From positions 5,114,243 through 5,178,242 of the forward strand of contig NZ_KB235948.1 of the NCBI RefSeq assembly GCF_000332335.1: a stretch of 64,000 nt of DNA, read 5' to 3'. The position numbers were made by a program, and so were the translations under genes. The notes under the pieces were generated by a model, which saw nothing but the letters and a program-made list of their open reading frames with translations, was not told where the DNA came from and searched no databases. This stretch comes from Kamptonema formosum PCC 10802. Its GTDB lineage: Bacteria; Cyanobacteriota; Cyanobacteriia; Cyanobacteriales; Oscillatoriaceae. This document shows positions 63,256 through 64,000 of the stretch, piece after piece; within the stretch, counting starts at the first letter, position 1; the number at the start of each line of letters is the position of its first letter.

Positions 63256-63675
63256 CCTTTTTCTATTTTTAACGATTCGGGGAAAAATCGGCAGCTACAA
63301 CTCCCGACGCACCCCAGATTGATCTTGACCGCCTGCAAGTGTTATGGGTAGAGGGAAGTGACCCCTGCTAGGGGGTGCATCTACTTCTCAGGAATACTCT
63401 GTTGTAGGGCGGGCTAGCACGCCCGCCCTCTCTTTCTAGTCTCCGCAACGATCTCGCCCCTCCTCCCCTGCTCTTTTCGGGGGCTGGTTTTTCAGATTTG
63501 GGATGGGGCACAGGAGGGCGGAGGGGTAGGGGGAGATGGGGAGAGGGGGAGATGGGGAGAGGGGGTGATAGGGAGACGGGGGTGTCGGGGGAGGGGGTAA
63601 TGGGGTCAGGGGGTGAACTTTTGTTCCTTTTTCCTTCTTGCTTCTTCCCTGTTAGGGAGAAAATTGAGGAAAACA
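63256..63675. other. Non-coding region with G-rich tandem repeats
   Basis: GGGAGATGGGGAGAGGG-type units at 63530-63600 (heptamer-like). An open frame on the minus strand here is a by-product of the repeats. Confidence 0.55.
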
Positions 63676-64000
63676 TAAGGCTAAAGCTCAACTACAAACT
63701 TTTGGGCTAAAGCTCAACTACAAACTTTTGGGCTAAAGCCCAACTACAAACCTTTGGGCTAAAGCCCAACTACAAACCTTTGGGCTAAAGCCCAACTACA
63801 AACCTTTGGGCTAAAGCCTAACTACAAACCTTTGGGCTAAAGCCCAACTACAAACCTTTGGGCTAAAGCCCAACTACAAACCTTTGGGCTAAAGCTCAAC
63901 TACAAACCTTTGGGCTAAAGCCCAACTACAAACTTTTGGGCTAAAGCCCAACTACAAACTTTTGGGCTAAAGCCCAACTACAAACTTTTGGGCTAAAGCC
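63676..64000. repeat. Array of about twelve 26-bp hairpin units (TTTGGGCTAAAGCCCAACTACAAACC)
   Basis: Head-to-tail units with few substitutions (CTCAAC or CCTAAC for CCCAAC; CTTTTG or CCTTTG), each with a small hairpin GGGCTAAAGCCC. The array runs beyond the window end. It is not CRISPR: there are no unique spacers. Confidence 0.9.

Noticed and set aside
63368..63691. Pro/Ser-rich 107-codon minus-strand frame
   Set aside because: It is produced by the G-rich tandem repeats; no start signal and no domain.
63676..64000. CRISPR array
   Set aside because: The 26-bp units are contiguous, with no unique spacers and no cas genes.

Overview
This window comes from a cyanobacterium, most likely a filamentous one. 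The evidence is a set of families that are cyanobacterial or nearly so (Tab2/Atab2, KGK-domain proteins, COP23-domain proteins, a CruE/CruH-like aromatic-carotenoid pair, small conserved cyanobacterial proteins), HIP1 octamers (GCGATCGC), tandem heptamer repeats (STRR type), and many palindromic repeats between genes. The single RNA gene found is a tRNA-Lys(UUU) with no encoded CCA end. No rRNA, prophage, intact transposase or CRISPR array was seen.

Region 1 (1-23.2 kb) is the unusual part. It holds three runs of genes for exported proteins built from the same modules. Cassette 0 (1-2.4 kb) is a beta-helix/COP23 protein followed by a trypsin-like protease. Cassette A (11.5-16.7 kb) is COP23, protease with TPRs, a protein with three SLH domains and a beta-barrel, and a small exported helical protein. 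Cassette B (17.1-23.2 kb) is COP23, protease, protease with TPRs (split by an in-frame TGA), a beta-barrel protein without SLH domains, and a Pro-rich protein ending in the same helical domain. Between cassettes 0 and A lie a Tab2-like translation factor, an SGNH-like membrane-anchored protein, mtnP, a TPR protein and hypotheticals. The recurring order suggests one envelope or secretory system that has been duplicated and is partly decaying. I infer this from modules and order; its function is unknown.

Region 2 (23.4-31 kb): Uma2-like nuclease, two small conserved cyanobacterial proteins, a CapA-like metallophosphatase, an aldose-1-epimerase-like protein, tRNA-Lys, and class II fructose-bisphosphate aldolase with a strong Shine-Dalgarno site.

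Region 3 (31-37.5 kb): an ABC-2 exporter (ATPase and permease, minus strand), and 26 bases away and divergent, a FAD/Rieske carotene desaturase-methyltransferase-like protein followed by a Rieske oxygenase (CruE/CruH-like, synechoxanthin pathway). Then a HigB/HigA-type toxin-antitoxin pair and a dead HicB relic.

Region 4 (37.5-47.2 kb): an exported SRPBCC protein, a Cas4/RecB-like nuclease, an EVE protein, ssb, the mreBCD cell-shape operon, dtd, a COG0523 GTPase with a very long His-rich loop, and cysS.

Region 5 (47.5-64 kb): a 1,890-residue Ser/Thr kinase-AAA-GAF-histidine kinase with genomic repeats inside its coding sequence, an AI-2E family permease, an RsmB/NSUN-type RNA methyltransferase, alkaline phosphatase, a dynamin-like GTPase, two tandem KGK-domain genes, an HNH nuclease, small hypotheticals, and a tandem array of 26-bp hairpin units running off the window end.

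Intergenic DNA is dense in at least nine repeat families. One copy of a ~220-bp inverted-repeat element has inserted into another repeat, which gives a relative age.
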